Source: Zeimonas sediminis (GTDB taxonomy: Bacteria; Pseudomonadota; Gammaproteobacteria; Burkholderiales; Burkholderiaceae_E). From it: DNA of 64,000 bases. The notes below the pieces were generated by a model. The model ran no database searches, was not told the DNA's origin, and saw only the letters and a program-made list of their open reading frames with translations. Below, piece after piece: positions 51,601-60,044 of the stretch (within the stretch, counting starts at the first letter, position 1; each line of letters begins with the position of its first letter). The translations under genes and the position numbers were made by a program. The stretch covers positions 3,011,671 through 3,075,670 of the forward strand of contig NZ_JAMQYE010000001.1 in assembly GCF_023721795.1 (NCBI RefSeq), given 5' to 3'.

Positions 51601-53283
51601 ATGCCAGAATCGCCACATCGCCCCAACGATGCGGAAAATCCGGTGCGACTTCGCATCGGCCTGGTCGTCGATTCGGCGCTGCAGGGCTGGAACGTTCACG
51701 CACTGCTCGACTGGGCGGCCGCGCGGGATGACCTGGCCATCACGCACCTGCTCGTCGATCGCGGACGCGACACCGGCGGCAGCGCGAGCGGCGAAGGGCC
51801 CGGGCGGCTAGCCGCCGCTTCCGGAGGCGGTTTCCCGAGCGTCCTGAGCAAGAGGACCTTTCCGTTCCTGGCGAAGGCGGAATCGCTGCTGGCCGGCCGC
51901 GCGGCCCGCGAGAGCCTCGAGAAGCGCGACGTGAGCGGGAAGGTGCCCGCCGTGATCGACCTGGATTCCGGCAGCTCCGCGGCACGGCTGAGCGAGTCAG
52001 GCGTGGACCTGCTGGTCGTGTTCGGGTCGTGGCGTCCCCGCGCCGAGGCGCTGGCGTCGACGAGGCTCGGCCTGGTTTCGGTCGAGCACGAGGGCGAGAT
52101 CGCCGGATCGCCCGAGACCGCAGGCTTCTGGCAGACCTTTTTCGGCCGCGACTCGACCGGCTACGCGATCCTCGCGCGGGGGCGCGAGTCCGGGGGGGAG
52201 GCGGTCCTGGCGAGCGGCCGCGTGTGGAACCGCGTCTCTTTCGTATCGAATCGGCTCGTCGCGCAGCGCAAGAGCCTTCACCGGTTGCGCGTCGTGCTCG
52301 CCGGGATCGCGGCAACGCGCCGCATGCCGGAGGCGCCTGCCCGAGCGCATTGGTCGAATCCGCCGCAGGGGGGGCCCGGCATCGGCGCGCAGGCCGCCTA
52401 TCTCGGTGTCCTCCTGCGCAGACTGGCCGGGAAGGCGATTCGCAGGCACGTGTCGGGAAGGGCGCCCCGCTGGAGCGTCTTCCTGGCCCGTGGCGACTGG
52501 CCGCGGCTCGACGCGCGCGCGGCGACCAGGATCGAGAACCCGAAGGGCGGATTCCTGGCGGATCCGTTCCTGCTCGACGAGGGCGGGCGCACATACTGCT
52601 TCGTGGAGGAGCTCCACTTCAGCGACCAGCGCGGGTTCATCTCGGCGTACGAGATCGGCGAGTCCGGTGCCACCCGCATCGGGAAGGTCATCGCCGAGCC
52701 GTTCCACATGTCCTTTCCGTACGTCTTCCGGCATGGATCGAGGATCTTCATGGTTCCGGAGACCAGCGAGAACCGGGACGTCCGCCTGTACGAATGCGTG
52801 CGCGTGCCCGACCGCTGGGAGCTGAGGAAGATCCTGATGAGCGGCGTGTCGACCGTCGACACGATGATCTTCGAGCGCGGCGGCCGCTGGTGGATGTTCA
52901 CGAACCTCGATGAGCCGGACGCGGGCGACCTCTGCTCCGAGCTGCACATTTTCTACGCGGACGATCCGCTGTCGGACCGCTGGATTCCCCACCGCATGAA
53001 CCCGGTCTCGCTGGATGCCTCGAGGGCGCGGAACGGCGGGATCCTCCTGCGCGAGGGCGCGATCTACCGCGTATCCCAGCGGCAGGGCTTCGACACTCAT
53101 GGCTACGGCGAGGATTTCTCGATCAACCGGATCGACGTCCTGACGCCCGATGACTACGCGGAAACGGAAGTCCTCGACGTTCGCCCCACGGGCCTCGAGA
53201 ACCCCGCCCGGATCCATCACATTCAGAGCAATGGCCGGTTCTCGGTGTTCGATCGGTGCCGGATGGAGAGCGTCAGGACATGA
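51601..53283 (+). CDS. Formyltransferase-like / GINT1-like glucosyl(amin)yl transferase fusion
   Basis: A 560-residue two-part protein. The N-terminal half (about 15-220) resembles methionyl-tRNA formyltransferase-like Rossmann domains (LRIGLVVDSALQGWNVHALLDW; DLLVVFGSWRPRAEAL; SVEHEGEIAGSPETAGFWQTFF). The C-terminal half (about 300-555) matches the five-bladed propeller-like domain of glucosamine inositolphosphorylceramide transferases: GGFLADPFLLDEGGRTYCFVEE, HMSFPYVFRHGSRIFMVPETSE, and WWMFTNLDEP. In plants GINT1 adds glucosamine to sphingolipids; the bacterial role is unknown. The ribosome site before ATG 51601 is weak. The stop overlaps the next gene (ATGA). It could formylate or glycosylate an aminosugar of the exopolysaccharide (inference). 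Confidence 0.72.
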   Translation: MPESPHRPNDAENPVRLRIGLVVDSALQGWNVHALLDWAAARDDLAITHLLVDRGRDTGGSASGEGPGRLAAASGGGFPSVLSKRTFPFLAKAESLLAGRAARESLEKRDVSGKVPAVIDLDSGSSAARLSESGVDLLVVFGSWRPRAEALASTRLGLVSVEHEGEIAGSPETAGFWQTFFGRDSTGYAILARGRESGGEAVLASGRVWNRVSFVSNRLVAQRKSLHRLRVVLAGIAATRRMPEAPARAHWSNPPQGGPGIGAQAAYLGVLLRRLAGKAIRRHVSGRAPRWSVFLARGDWPRLDARAATRIENPKGGFLADPFLLDEGGRTYCFVEELHFSDQRGFISAYEIGESGATRIGKVIAEPFHMSFPYVFRHGSRIFMVPETSENRDVRLYECVRVPDRWELRKILMSGVSTVDTMIFERGGRWWMFTNLDEPDAGDLCSELHIFYADDPLSDRWIPHRMNPVSLDASRARNGGILLREGAIYRVSQRQGFDTHGYGEDFSINRIDVLTPDDYAETEVLDVRPTGLENPARIHHIQSNGRFSVFDRCRMESVRT

Positions 53284-54413
53284 AGCGAGGCGACGGCGAA
53301 CGCATCACGGTGATGGTGCTCGGGCTTCGGGCGGTGCCCGGCGTACCCGGCGGCATCGAGACTCACTGCGAGCATCTCTATCCGCGCATCGTCGAGTCGG
53401 GAATCGAGGTCGAGATGGTCGTCCGAAGCCCGTACGCGAATCCGGCGTCGGGGCGCCGCTGGCAGGGCATCACGCTGCATCGCCTGTGGTCGCCGCGAAG
53501 CACCGGCATCGAGACGATCGTGCACACGCTGTTCGGGATCGCCTACGCGGCAGTGCGGCGCCCAGATGTGCTGCACCTGCACGCCATCGGCCCGGCGATC
53601 TACACCCCGCTGGCCAGGCTCCTGGGCCTGCGCGTGGTGGTGACGCACCACGGCTCCGACTACGAGCGCGAGAAATGGGGCGCCGCCGGCAAGTGGATCC
53701 TCAGGACCGGCGAGCGCATGGCCATGCGATTCGCGAACGCCGTCGTCAGCGTTTCCCGCTCCAAGGCGGCGCAGCTCGCGGGGCAATACGGACGCGAGCC
53801 GATCGCGATCCCCAATGGGGTGCCCGCGATCGACCCTCCCGAAGACCGGAGCGTGCTCGGCGAGCTGGGGCTGGAGCCGGGCCGCTACGTGGTGCACATT
53901 GGCCGCTCGGCGCCGGAGAAGAAGCAGGACGACCTCGTGCTGGCGTTCGCGAAGGCCGATCTGCCGGGCTGGAAACTGGCCATCGTGGGAGACATGTCGG
54001 GCAGCGACAGGCACAGCGCCCGGGTGCGCGCCCTCGCGGACGGCAACCCTGCGGTCGTGCTCGCAGGCCCTCGCACCGGCAAGGCGCTTCATTCGCTGCT
54101 GTGCAATGCGGGCCTGTTCGCCCTGCCATCGACGATCGAGGGCTTCTCGATCGCGCTGCTCGAGGCGCTGAGCGCCGGCTGCGCGGTGGTGGCGAGCGAC
54201 ATTCCCGCGAACCACGAGGTCGAGCTGCCGGCCGGCTGCTACGTGAAGGTGGGCGACATCGACGGCCTTGCCGCAGCGATGTCCGCGGTGCCGGCCTCGG
54301 TGCCCCGCGAGACCTGGGCGGATCTCCAGCAGCAGATCCGCAGGCAGTACGACTGGGGCGCGATCGCCGAGCGCACCGCGCAACTTTACCGCTCGGTCTG
54401 CCGCGGCGCTTGA
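53280..54413 (+). CDS. Glycosyltransferase family 4 protein
   Basis: A 377-residue GT-B enzyme. Landmarks are GVPGGIETHCEHLYPR (about 17-32, acceptor side), THHGSDYEREKWG (about 124), AIPNGVPAIDPP, YVVHIGRSAPEKKQDDLV (about 205-222) and the donor Glu region FALPSTIEGFSIALLEALSAGCAVV (landmark at about 280-305). Donor and linkage are unknown. It is coupled to the fusion gene by a 4-bp overlap and ends the plus-strand half 40 bp from the convergent GT14 gene. Confidence 0.9.
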   Translation: MKRGDGERITVMVLGLRAVPGVPGGIETHCEHLYPRIVESGIEVEMVVRSPYANPASGRRWQGITLHRLWSPRSTGIETIVHTLFGIAYAAVRRPDVLHLHAIGPAIYTPLARLLGLRVVVTHHGSDYEREKWGAAGKWILRTGERMAMRFANAVVSVSRSKAAQLAGQYGREPIAIPNGVPAIDPPEDRSVLGELGLEPGRYVVHIGRSAPEKKQDDLVLAFAKADLPGWKLAIVGDMSGSDRHSARVRALADGNPAVVLAGPRTGKALHSLLCNAGLFALPSTIEGFSIALLEALSAGCAVVASDIPANHEVELPAGCYVKVGDIDGLAAAMSAVPASVPRETWADLQQQIRRQYDWGAIAERTAQLYRSVCRGA

Positions 54414-54453
54414 AGCCGGGCCGCGGCGCCGGCACCACGCCAGCGCCCTCGCG

Positions 54454-55434
54454 TCAGCGGGCCAGCGACTCGTGCACGCACCGCTCGATGGCGTGCAGGC
54501 GCGCGGCAGATCCCGGATCGTCGGGGAACTTCCTCGCGAAGAAGCGTCCGCTCGCGACCAGCCGCTCGCACGACCTCTCGTCGATCCAGCAGGGGTGCCC
54601 GTCCTCGTCGAACGGGCTGATGACGTGATTCGACGGGCCGAGCCTGAAGCCCGAGTTCGCGAGCAACGTGGGAAAGATCGCCTCGTCGACGTTGTTGAGG
54701 CCGCTGAAGAACTCGATGAGCCGCCCATCGCGGCCGGCTTCCACCAGGTACTCGCAGACGCGCCGGCGAGATCCGAACCAGACGCTGCCCACGACAGGCC
54801 GGAAGGCGGCCGAAAACGGGTGGGGCCCGAGGCGCCCCGCGGCGGCCAGCCGGGTGAGCGCGAGCGCGAGGCGGCCCTTGACCGGCAATCGCCTGTCGGC
54901 GGCGCGCGGGCCGCTCCTGAAGATCGACAGGGAGCGGGTCTGCACCAGTTCCGGCTCGCTTCCGAAATACCAGCGGCGGGCCCTGCGCAGCAGCCTGTAT
55001 CGCAGCGTGTCGCCGGCCAGGTAGCTGCGGTAGCCGAAGGTCATCAGCACGTCCTCGTCGCTCTCAACGTCGATCAGGTCGACATGGGCGTCGGCCGGAT
55101 CCGAGGCGACGAAGTCCTCGAACTCCTCGATCGGGCGAATCGGCAGGCAGGTGGGGCTGAGCAGCTGGAAGTACTCGAAGTCGTGGCGCTCCAGCGCCGA
55201 GCGCATCGTGTGCAGGATCGCGTCGGCGAATCCCCAGGTGCCCCAGCCGGTCGGTCGCGGGTCCTCGATCAGCTCGATGTTCGGGCCCGACAGCCCGAAA
55301 TCCGCCCGCTTCGTGAAATCGTGGTGAACGAGCACCTTGTGCGGCTCCAGCAAGCCGGCGAGCTGGCGCACTACGGATGCCGACTGGGTGGCCGACATCA
55401 CCGCAAACAGAATCCGCCCACTGGAAGGCCGCAT
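54454..55434 (-). CDS. GT14-like beta-1,6-N-acetylglucosaminyl/xylosyltransferase (copy A)
   Basis: A 326-residue protein of the core-2/I-branching enzyme family. It carries the family landmarks VLVHHDFTK, PTGWGTWGFADAIL, EYFQLLSPTCLPIRPIEEF (about 83-101), VGSVWFGSRRRVCEYL and NVDEAIFPTLLANSGF with the catalytic-type acidic residues. These enzymes add branch sugars, often beta-1,6-GlcNAc. ATG 55432-55434 (MRPSSGRILFAV) is preferred over a longer frame from 55473. It is the last gene of the minus-strand half and is clearly homologous to copy B upstream. Confidence 0.85.
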   Translation of the reverse strand: MRPSSGRILFAVMSATQSASVVRQLAGLLEPHKVLVHHDFTKRADFGLSGPNIELIEDPRPTGWGTWGFADAILHTMRSALERHDFEYFQLLSPTCLPIRPIEEFEDFVASDPADAHVDLIDVESDEDVLMTFGYRSYLAGDTLRYRLLRRARRWYFGSEPELVQTRSLSIFRSGPRAADRRLPVKGRLALALTRLAAAGRLGPHPFSAAFRPVVGSVWFGSRRRVCEYLVEAGRDGRLIEFFSGLNNVDEAIFPTLLANSGFRLGPSNHVISPFDEDGHPCWIDERSCERLVASGRFFARKFPDDPGSAARLHAIERCVHESLAR

Positions 55435-55603
55435 CCTCGTCCTCGTCCCCGCTGCTCGCCCTTGCGCCGTCAACCCTTCGCGTCCGCCGTCCGCCGTCGA
55501 CCGCCTTCCGTCTCGATGACGGCGGCAGCCTCGCTCGCGGCCGGATCGAAAGCAGTGTACGACGGGCGACGGCGGCGTCGTGTGAAGAAAGCCACTCGGC
55601 GAA

Positions 55604-55665
55604 CGCTGACGGCTGCCGGGGCCGTGCGCTGACGGCTGCCGGGTGCCGTGCGCTGGCGGCTAGCG
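55604..55665. repeat. 23-24-bp tandem repeat between the two GT14 genes
   Basis: Unit 1 (55604-55626, 23 bp) and unit 2 (55627-55650, 24 bp) begin CGCTGACGGCTGCCGGG and end CCGTG; a partial, diverged third unit (55651-55665) runs into the stop of GT14 copy B. They sit in the 225-bp gap between the genes, perhaps left by the duplication that made them. Confidence 0.75.
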
Positions 55666-56625
55666 CGAGGACACGCGCTCTATCGCCGACAGGCGGGACG
55701 GCGCGGCCGGGTCGTCGGGAAACTTGCGGGCGAAGAAGCGGCCGGAGGCGAACATCCGCTCGAGCTCGTCGGGGCGGATCAGTTGGGTGTGGCCCGACCG
55801 GCTGAATCGGCTGATCGCGTGATTCGACCTGCCGAGCCGGAAGTGCGAATTGCGCAGGATGGTCTGCAGGAACTGTTCGTCGGGTATCGCCTGGCGCGCG
55901 AAGAACGCGCGCAGGCTCGGCTCGTGCGCACGGGCGACGAGGTGCTCGCAGACCTCGCGCCTGGCGCCGAACCAGGTGCTGCCCACCGCGGGCCGGAAGT
56001 CGGCCGAGTAGACGTGCGCGCAGAACGGCCTTGCGCACATCGCGCGGGTGATCGCCAGCGCGGCCTTGCGCCGCAGGGACGAGAACACCTTGCCGCCGCT
56101 CGTCGGCCGAAGCACGACGAGAGACTGGCGCTCGACCCACTGCGCGTCGTCGCCGAAGTACCACGACCGGAGCTTCTGGGCGACCCTGTAGCGGAGGCTG
56201 CCGGCGGGCAAGTACGCGCGGGACGCATACGTCATCCAGGTGTCGGGATCGGATTCGATGTCGATGATGTCCGCGTTCGCATCGGCGTTGCCGCCGGCGA
56301 CATGCTCTTCGAATTCGCGCAATGGACGAATCGGGAGACAGGCCTCGCTGAGAAGCTGCAGGTAGTCGAACTCGCAGTTGTCCAGACCGAACCTGATGGA
56401 GTGGACGATCGCCTCGCAGAGCCCCCAGGTGCCCCAGCCGGTCAGGCAGGGGTCGGGTATCAGCCGGGCGTTCGGGCGGTCGACCCGGAAATCCGCCGCC
56501 TTGCTGAAATCGTGATGTATCACGACCTGGTGCGGAGAAAGCATGTCCACGAGTTGTTCGACGGCTCCCGTCGCGCGCCTCGAGGACAAGATCACGAAGA
56601 GGATTCTGGGCGCCATTCGCGGCAT
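55660..56625 (-). CDS. GT14-like glycosyltransferase (copy B)
   Basis: A 321-residue paralogue of copy A with the same order of motifs: RILFVILSSRRATGAVEQL, VVIHHDFSK, LTGWGTWGLCEAIV, YLQLLSEACLPIRPLREF, VGSTWFGARREVCEHL and IPDEQFLQTILRNSHF. By-eye identity to copy A is near half over the whole length. The pair may add two branches, act at different positions, or be recently duplicated. It starts 57 bp after the DUF2264 stop. Confidence 0.86.
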   Translation of the reverse strand: MPRMAPRILFVILSSRRATGAVEQLVDMLSPHQVVIHHDFSKAADFRVDRPNARLIPDPCLTGWGTWGLCEAIVHSIRFGLDNCEFDYLQLLSEACLPIRPLREFEEHVAGGNADANADIIDIESDPDTWMTYASRAYLPAGSLRYRVAQKLRSWYFGDDAQWVERQSLVVLRPTSGGKVFSSLRRKAALAITRAMCARPFCAHVYSADFRPAVGSTWFGARREVCEHLVARAHEPSLRAFFARQAIPDEQFLQTILRNSHFRLGRSNHAISRFSRSGHTQLIRPDELERMFASGRFFARKFPDDPAAPSRLSAIERVSSR

Positions 56626-56682
56626 GCTATCGCGGCGGCAGGTTTCGCGCTGGCACCGGCGCGCCCCAAGGCGCCGCTGTCC

Positions 56683-58203
56683 TCACTGCGCAACGGCCCC
56701 GGGACACTCGACCAGGGGGCGGTCGGTCGAGTAGCTGCGCCGGCCGTAGAGGGCCGCCCCGTTATCCGGCCGGCGCGGAGCGTGAAGCAGCCACTCCTTG
56801 AGACGATGGCGCAGGCCGTACGGAACCAGGGCCGGTCCGTCGCCGGCGGCGTTCCCTTCGATGACCAGTTCTATGCGACCCGTCTCCCGGGTGCCGGACA
56901 CCGTCCATCCGATCGCATCGTTGGTCAGCCTGAAATCGCCTCGCTCCACCGGCAGCGGCTCGCGCTCCGCGGCAAACAGGCCCAGCTCGCGGTCGAGGGC
57001 GAAAGCGACGACGAGCGACCGGAGGGACCAAAGGCAGCTGGCCGGGCCCGAATACTGCGCGAGCGTGGAGAGGTCGGGCCCGCAGAATCCCTGCGTCACG
57101 TTCCCGTCGGCGAGGGCGCCGCGGGAAATGAACACGGACCACGTCAGGTCCAGAGCGCGCATGGCCTGTCCGCGCGATATCGCGCCCGGCGCCAGCGCCA
57201 GCGACGTCAGCAGGGGGGCCGGCGCCGCCATCCTGTAGCAGACGCTGCGCCCCATCAGCGGTTGCCCCTGCGGACCGAACAGGTGGCTGTAGAAACGGAC
57301 GAAGTCGTGCTGCGCGCTCCGGAGGAAATCCGGCTCGAAGGTCGGGTCGATGCGGTTCAGCCAGAACAGCGAATAGTGGACCGACCAGGCGTTGTAGTAG
57401 TCGAAGCCGCGGTGGGGCTCGAAGAACCAGCCTTCGCCCCGGTGAGAGCTCTTGAAGTACTCCCAGTTGCTCTCGATGCGGGCGTCCCAGCGGCTCACGT
57501 CTATCCCCAGCCCCTTCAGCACCCGGTGCACCACCATAGGGAACATCTGCCAGTTGCCGTCGTAGGTCTGGCTCTCGAGCGCCCCCCGCAGCCACTCGAT
57601 CACCCGCTGCTTCGTCGCCGCATCGAGCCGCGACCAGACCGATTCCCGCGAAAGCCACAGGCCGAGCGCGACGTCCGCCGACTCGACGAGTTGGGGGCTG
57701 TAATCGCCGATCGCTCCCCAGTACGCGTGCCCATCCGGATCCGTGCCGTTGGCCAGCCCTTCGGAGAAGGCCTTTGCCAGGTCGAGGGTGCCCGACGCAG
57801 TGTCGATCGTCGCCGGCCTCCCGCTCGCGAGCCAGGCCGCCGCCAAGGGGAATACGCGGGAAAAGCCTTCGACGCCGTCGGCGAGCCGGCCCGAGAAGCT
57901 GGGTTCGCCGGGGTAGTAAGCCCGCTCGCTGCCGGGCGTGCGATACGAGGCCCAGCCCTCGAGGAAGTACCTCGCCAGGGAGTCGTAGGCCTGCGGTCCC
58001 GGAGCCGGCCCCGAACGCGGGAACAGGCCGCGCACCAGCGCATCCGTCGTCACGGTGTTGGGCCGGGCCACCGCGCGCTCGTTCCAGCCTTCGACGCCCG
58101 TGCGCAGCGGCAACAGGAGCACCGCCGCGGCGGCGGCCAGCGCGGCCAGGCCGAGCGCGACCCAAGCGACAAGGGTCCAGGCCGAGCGGGATCGCTGCTT
58201 CAT
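56683..58203 (-). CDS. DUF2264 domain protein with N-terminal membrane anchor
   Basis: A 506-residue protein with one N-terminal helix (TLVAWVALGLAALAAAAAVLLL, landmark near residues 10-31) and a long soluble region. The segments [48 protein letters not shown] and RGEGWFFEPHRGFDYYNAWSVHY (landmark about 230-252) match DUF2264, an alpha/alpha-barrel-like family that may be a glycoside hydrolase or lyase. The anchor places it in the periplasm. ATG 58201-58203 is used as it starts just before the basic n-region; the frame runs upstream into the GMC gene. Its context suggests polymer trimming. Confidence 0.78.
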   Translation of the reverse strand: MKQRSRSAWTLVAWVALGLAALAAAAAVLLLPLRTGVEGWNERAVARPNTVTTDALVRGLFPRSGPAPGPQAYDSLARYFLEGWASYRTPGSERAYYPGEPSFSGRLADGVEGFSRVFPLAAAWLASGRPATIDTASGTLDLAKAFSEGLANGTDPDGHAYWGAIGDYSPQLVESADVALGLWLSRESVWSRLDAATKQRVIEWLRGALESQTYDGNWQMFPMVVHRVLKGLGIDVSRWDARIESNWEYFKSSHRGEGWFFEPHRGFDYYNAWSVHYSLFWLNRIDPTFEPDFLRSAQHDFVRFYSHLFGPQGQPLMGRSVCYRMAAPAPLLTSLALAPGAISRGQAMRALDLTWSVFISRGALADGNVTQGFCGPDLSTLAQYSGPASCLWSLRSLVVAFALDRELGLFAAEREPLPVERGDFRLTNDAIGWTVSGTRETGRIELVIEGNAAGDGPALVPYGLRHRLKEWLLHAPRRPDNGAALYGRRSYSTDRPLVECPGAVAQ

Positions 58204-58210
58204 CGCCGCG

Positions 58211-59692
58211 TCAGGCGCCGATGCCGGCGGCAAGAGGGCGGTCTCGCCGGGCCACTGCGGCAGGCGGCCTTTCCGCGAGGTGGTCCGCCAGCCGGAGCGC
58301 GAGCTGCAGGATGGTGAACGTAGGGTTCGACGCCCCGGCGCTCGGGAACACCGACGACCCGGCGACGTAGAGATTCGACAGGCCGTGGACGCGGCAGTCG
58401 GCGTCCACGACGCCGTGCGCCGGGTCCCGGCTCATCCGCGTCCCTCCCATGTGGTGGTTGCCCTTGACCTCGTCGTCGGCCGGGAAGGTGCCGTTCCCGA
58501 GCACCCACGGATCCAGCCGTACCCGCCCGTAGTTCCGCCGCAGGACTTCTTCGGCGAAGAGGGTCGCTGCTGACAGGACGGTCCTGCGATCGAAATCGCT
58601 CAAGCGCCAGTGCAGTTCGGCGCGCGGCACGCCGTGGCGGTCCCGATCCTTCGAGAGCACGACGCGGTTCCAGGGCTGCGGGGCCTGTTCCCACGAAGCC
58701 CGCAGCATGACACCGCAGACGAGCCGGCGGCGGAACTTCGCAAGGGCCCAGCGACCGAGCTCCGGCGCCAGGCAGGCGAGATCGGCGATGATCTGGCGCG
58801 TCGCTTCCCGGTTCCGGCGGGTGAGGCGCAGGCCCACGTTGAGCATGCCCAGCCGGCGCATGGCCGCGGCGGTCGGCGCCGCCCAGGCGATGGACCACCG
58901 GTCGTAGACGAAGGGGGCGGAATCGTCGAGCAGGGCCTCCCCGATCGTGAAGTGCGGATGCTCCATCCAATAGCGTCCGAGCGTGCGCGCGTCGCGGACG
59001 ATCCGGCCGCCGTTGCGGTGATTGGCCCAGAGAAGAAGGCGGCTGTTCTCGATGCCGCCCGCGCAGAGAACGAAGCGCCGGGCGCGCACGAGGTGCCTGT
59101 TGCCGTCGGGCTGGCTGACCTCGAGCGACACGATCTCGCCTCCTCGCTCCTGCATGTCGACCACGCAGGCATCGAGCGCCACGGCCACGTTCGGGAGCCG
59201 CTCGAGCGCCGGCCGGAACTTGATCCCGAAGTTCACCGGCGGCGAGTAGCGCATGTGGGTCAGCCGAAGGTCGGCCCCGAACGGCGTTTCCGGTTGCGCC
59301 GCAGGCAGCTCGGCGATCTCGGCGGCGCGCGCCAGGTAGGGGTCGAGGTCCGTTCGCCTTATCGGCCACTCGGTGTCGAGGCCGGGAACCTTGGTTTCGA
59401 AGTCGACTTCGTCGAGCGGCTGGCAGAAACCTCCCCAGTGATTCGAGCTTCCCCCGAAATACCGGAGCCGGCTCGTTTCCAGGGAAAACTTGAGCGGACC
59501 GACGACCTCGCCTTCGAACATCGCCTGGGACGATTCGTCGTACTGCCCGCCGCCCGCCTCCAGCAGCAACACCGACAAGCCGCGCCCGCCGAGCTCGTTC
59601 GCGAGCGTGATGCCGGCCGGCCCGGAACCGACCAGGCAGACGTCGAAGACCCGCCCCCCGGACGAGACGGCCTCGAGATTCTCGGCGAACAT
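58211..59692 (-). CDS. GMC-family FAD oxidoreductase
   Basis: A 493-residue flavoprotein with the dinucleotide motif VGSGPAGITLANELGGRG (about 21-38), the glycine-rich RYFGGSSNHWGGFCQPLD (about 78-95) and C-terminal NHHMGGTRM and GASNPTFTILQLALR, where the active-site His and Asn normally lie. It has no signal peptide of its own. GMC enzymes oxidise alcohols or sugars. It overlaps the upstream twin-arginine peptide gene by ATGA and precedes DUF2264 by 7 bp, suggesting one unit. In gluconate-type dehydrogenases the flavosubunit is exported with a twin-arginine small subunit, so the same may hold here. Confidence 0.87.
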   Translation of the reverse strand: MFAENLEAVSSGGRVFDVCLVGSGPAGITLANELGGRGLSVLLLEAGGGQYDESSQAMFEGEVVGPLKFSLETSRLRYFGGSSNHWGGFCQPLDEVDFETKVPGLDTEWPIRRTDLDPYLARAAEIAELPAAQPETPFGADLRLTHMRYSPPVNFGIKFRPALERLPNVAVALDACVVDMQERGGEIVSLEVSQPDGNRHLVRARRFVLCAGGIENSRLLLWANHRNGGRIVRDARTLGRYWMEHPHFTIGEALLDDSAPFVYDRWSIAWAAPTAAAMRRLGMLNVGLRLTRRNREATRQIIADLACLAPELGRWALAKFRRRLVCGVMLRASWEQAPQPWNRVVLSKDRDRHGVPRAELHWRLSDFDRRTVLSAATLFAEEVLRRNYGRVRLDPWVLGNGTFPADDEVKGNHHMGGTRMSRDPAHGVVDADCRVHGLSNLYVAGSSVFPSAGASNPTFTILQLALRLADHLAERPPAAVARRDRPLAAGIGA

Positions 59693-59925
59693 CAGCGATC
59701 GAGGGCGTCGAGCAGCCAGCCGCCGCGCTCGATCATGCGGGGTGGGCCGAGCTGCGGCTGACCGGGGCCCAGCAGCAGAGGCGACAGTGCTGCAAGGGGG
59801 AGCGGCGACAGCGCTGCAAGGAATCTCCTGCGCGGGCCAGCCGCCTCGGGCCGAGGCGTCCCGCCGGGCGCGTGCCCTTCGACACGCCGTCGTGGCGCTC
59901 TGGTCGGGCGATCAATCATCTGCAT
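59692..59925 (-). CDS. Small protein with twin-arginine signal, coupled to the GMC oxidoreductase
   Basis: A 77-residue product starting MQMIDRPTRAP. It has a PRRRFLAAL twin-arginine motif (about residues 31-39), a hydrophobic region (SPLPLAALSPLLLG) and a short tail to MIERGGWLLDALDR. The stop overlaps the GMC ATG by 4 bp. It looks like the signal of a gluconate-dehydrogenase-type small subunit with the rest of that domain missing. It may be a separate carrier for Tat export of the GMC protein or a truncated relic. A ~24-bp internal duplication encodes the LSPL repeats. A second start at the third codon is possible. Confidence 0.6.
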   Translation of the reverse strand: MQMIDRPTRAPRRRVEGHAPGGTPRPEAAGPRRRFLAALSPLPLAALSPLLLGPGQPQLGPPRMIERGGWLLDALDR

Positions 59926-60044
59926 GCTACACGTGTGGTCGAAACGGCAACGCGCGCCCTCTCGCCGGGCGATGAGCCCGACCGATGCCCCGGGCGCAGT
60001 GCCCGGGACAGCCTGCGGCGAGGGCGCACGACCCCCGCCCTTCG

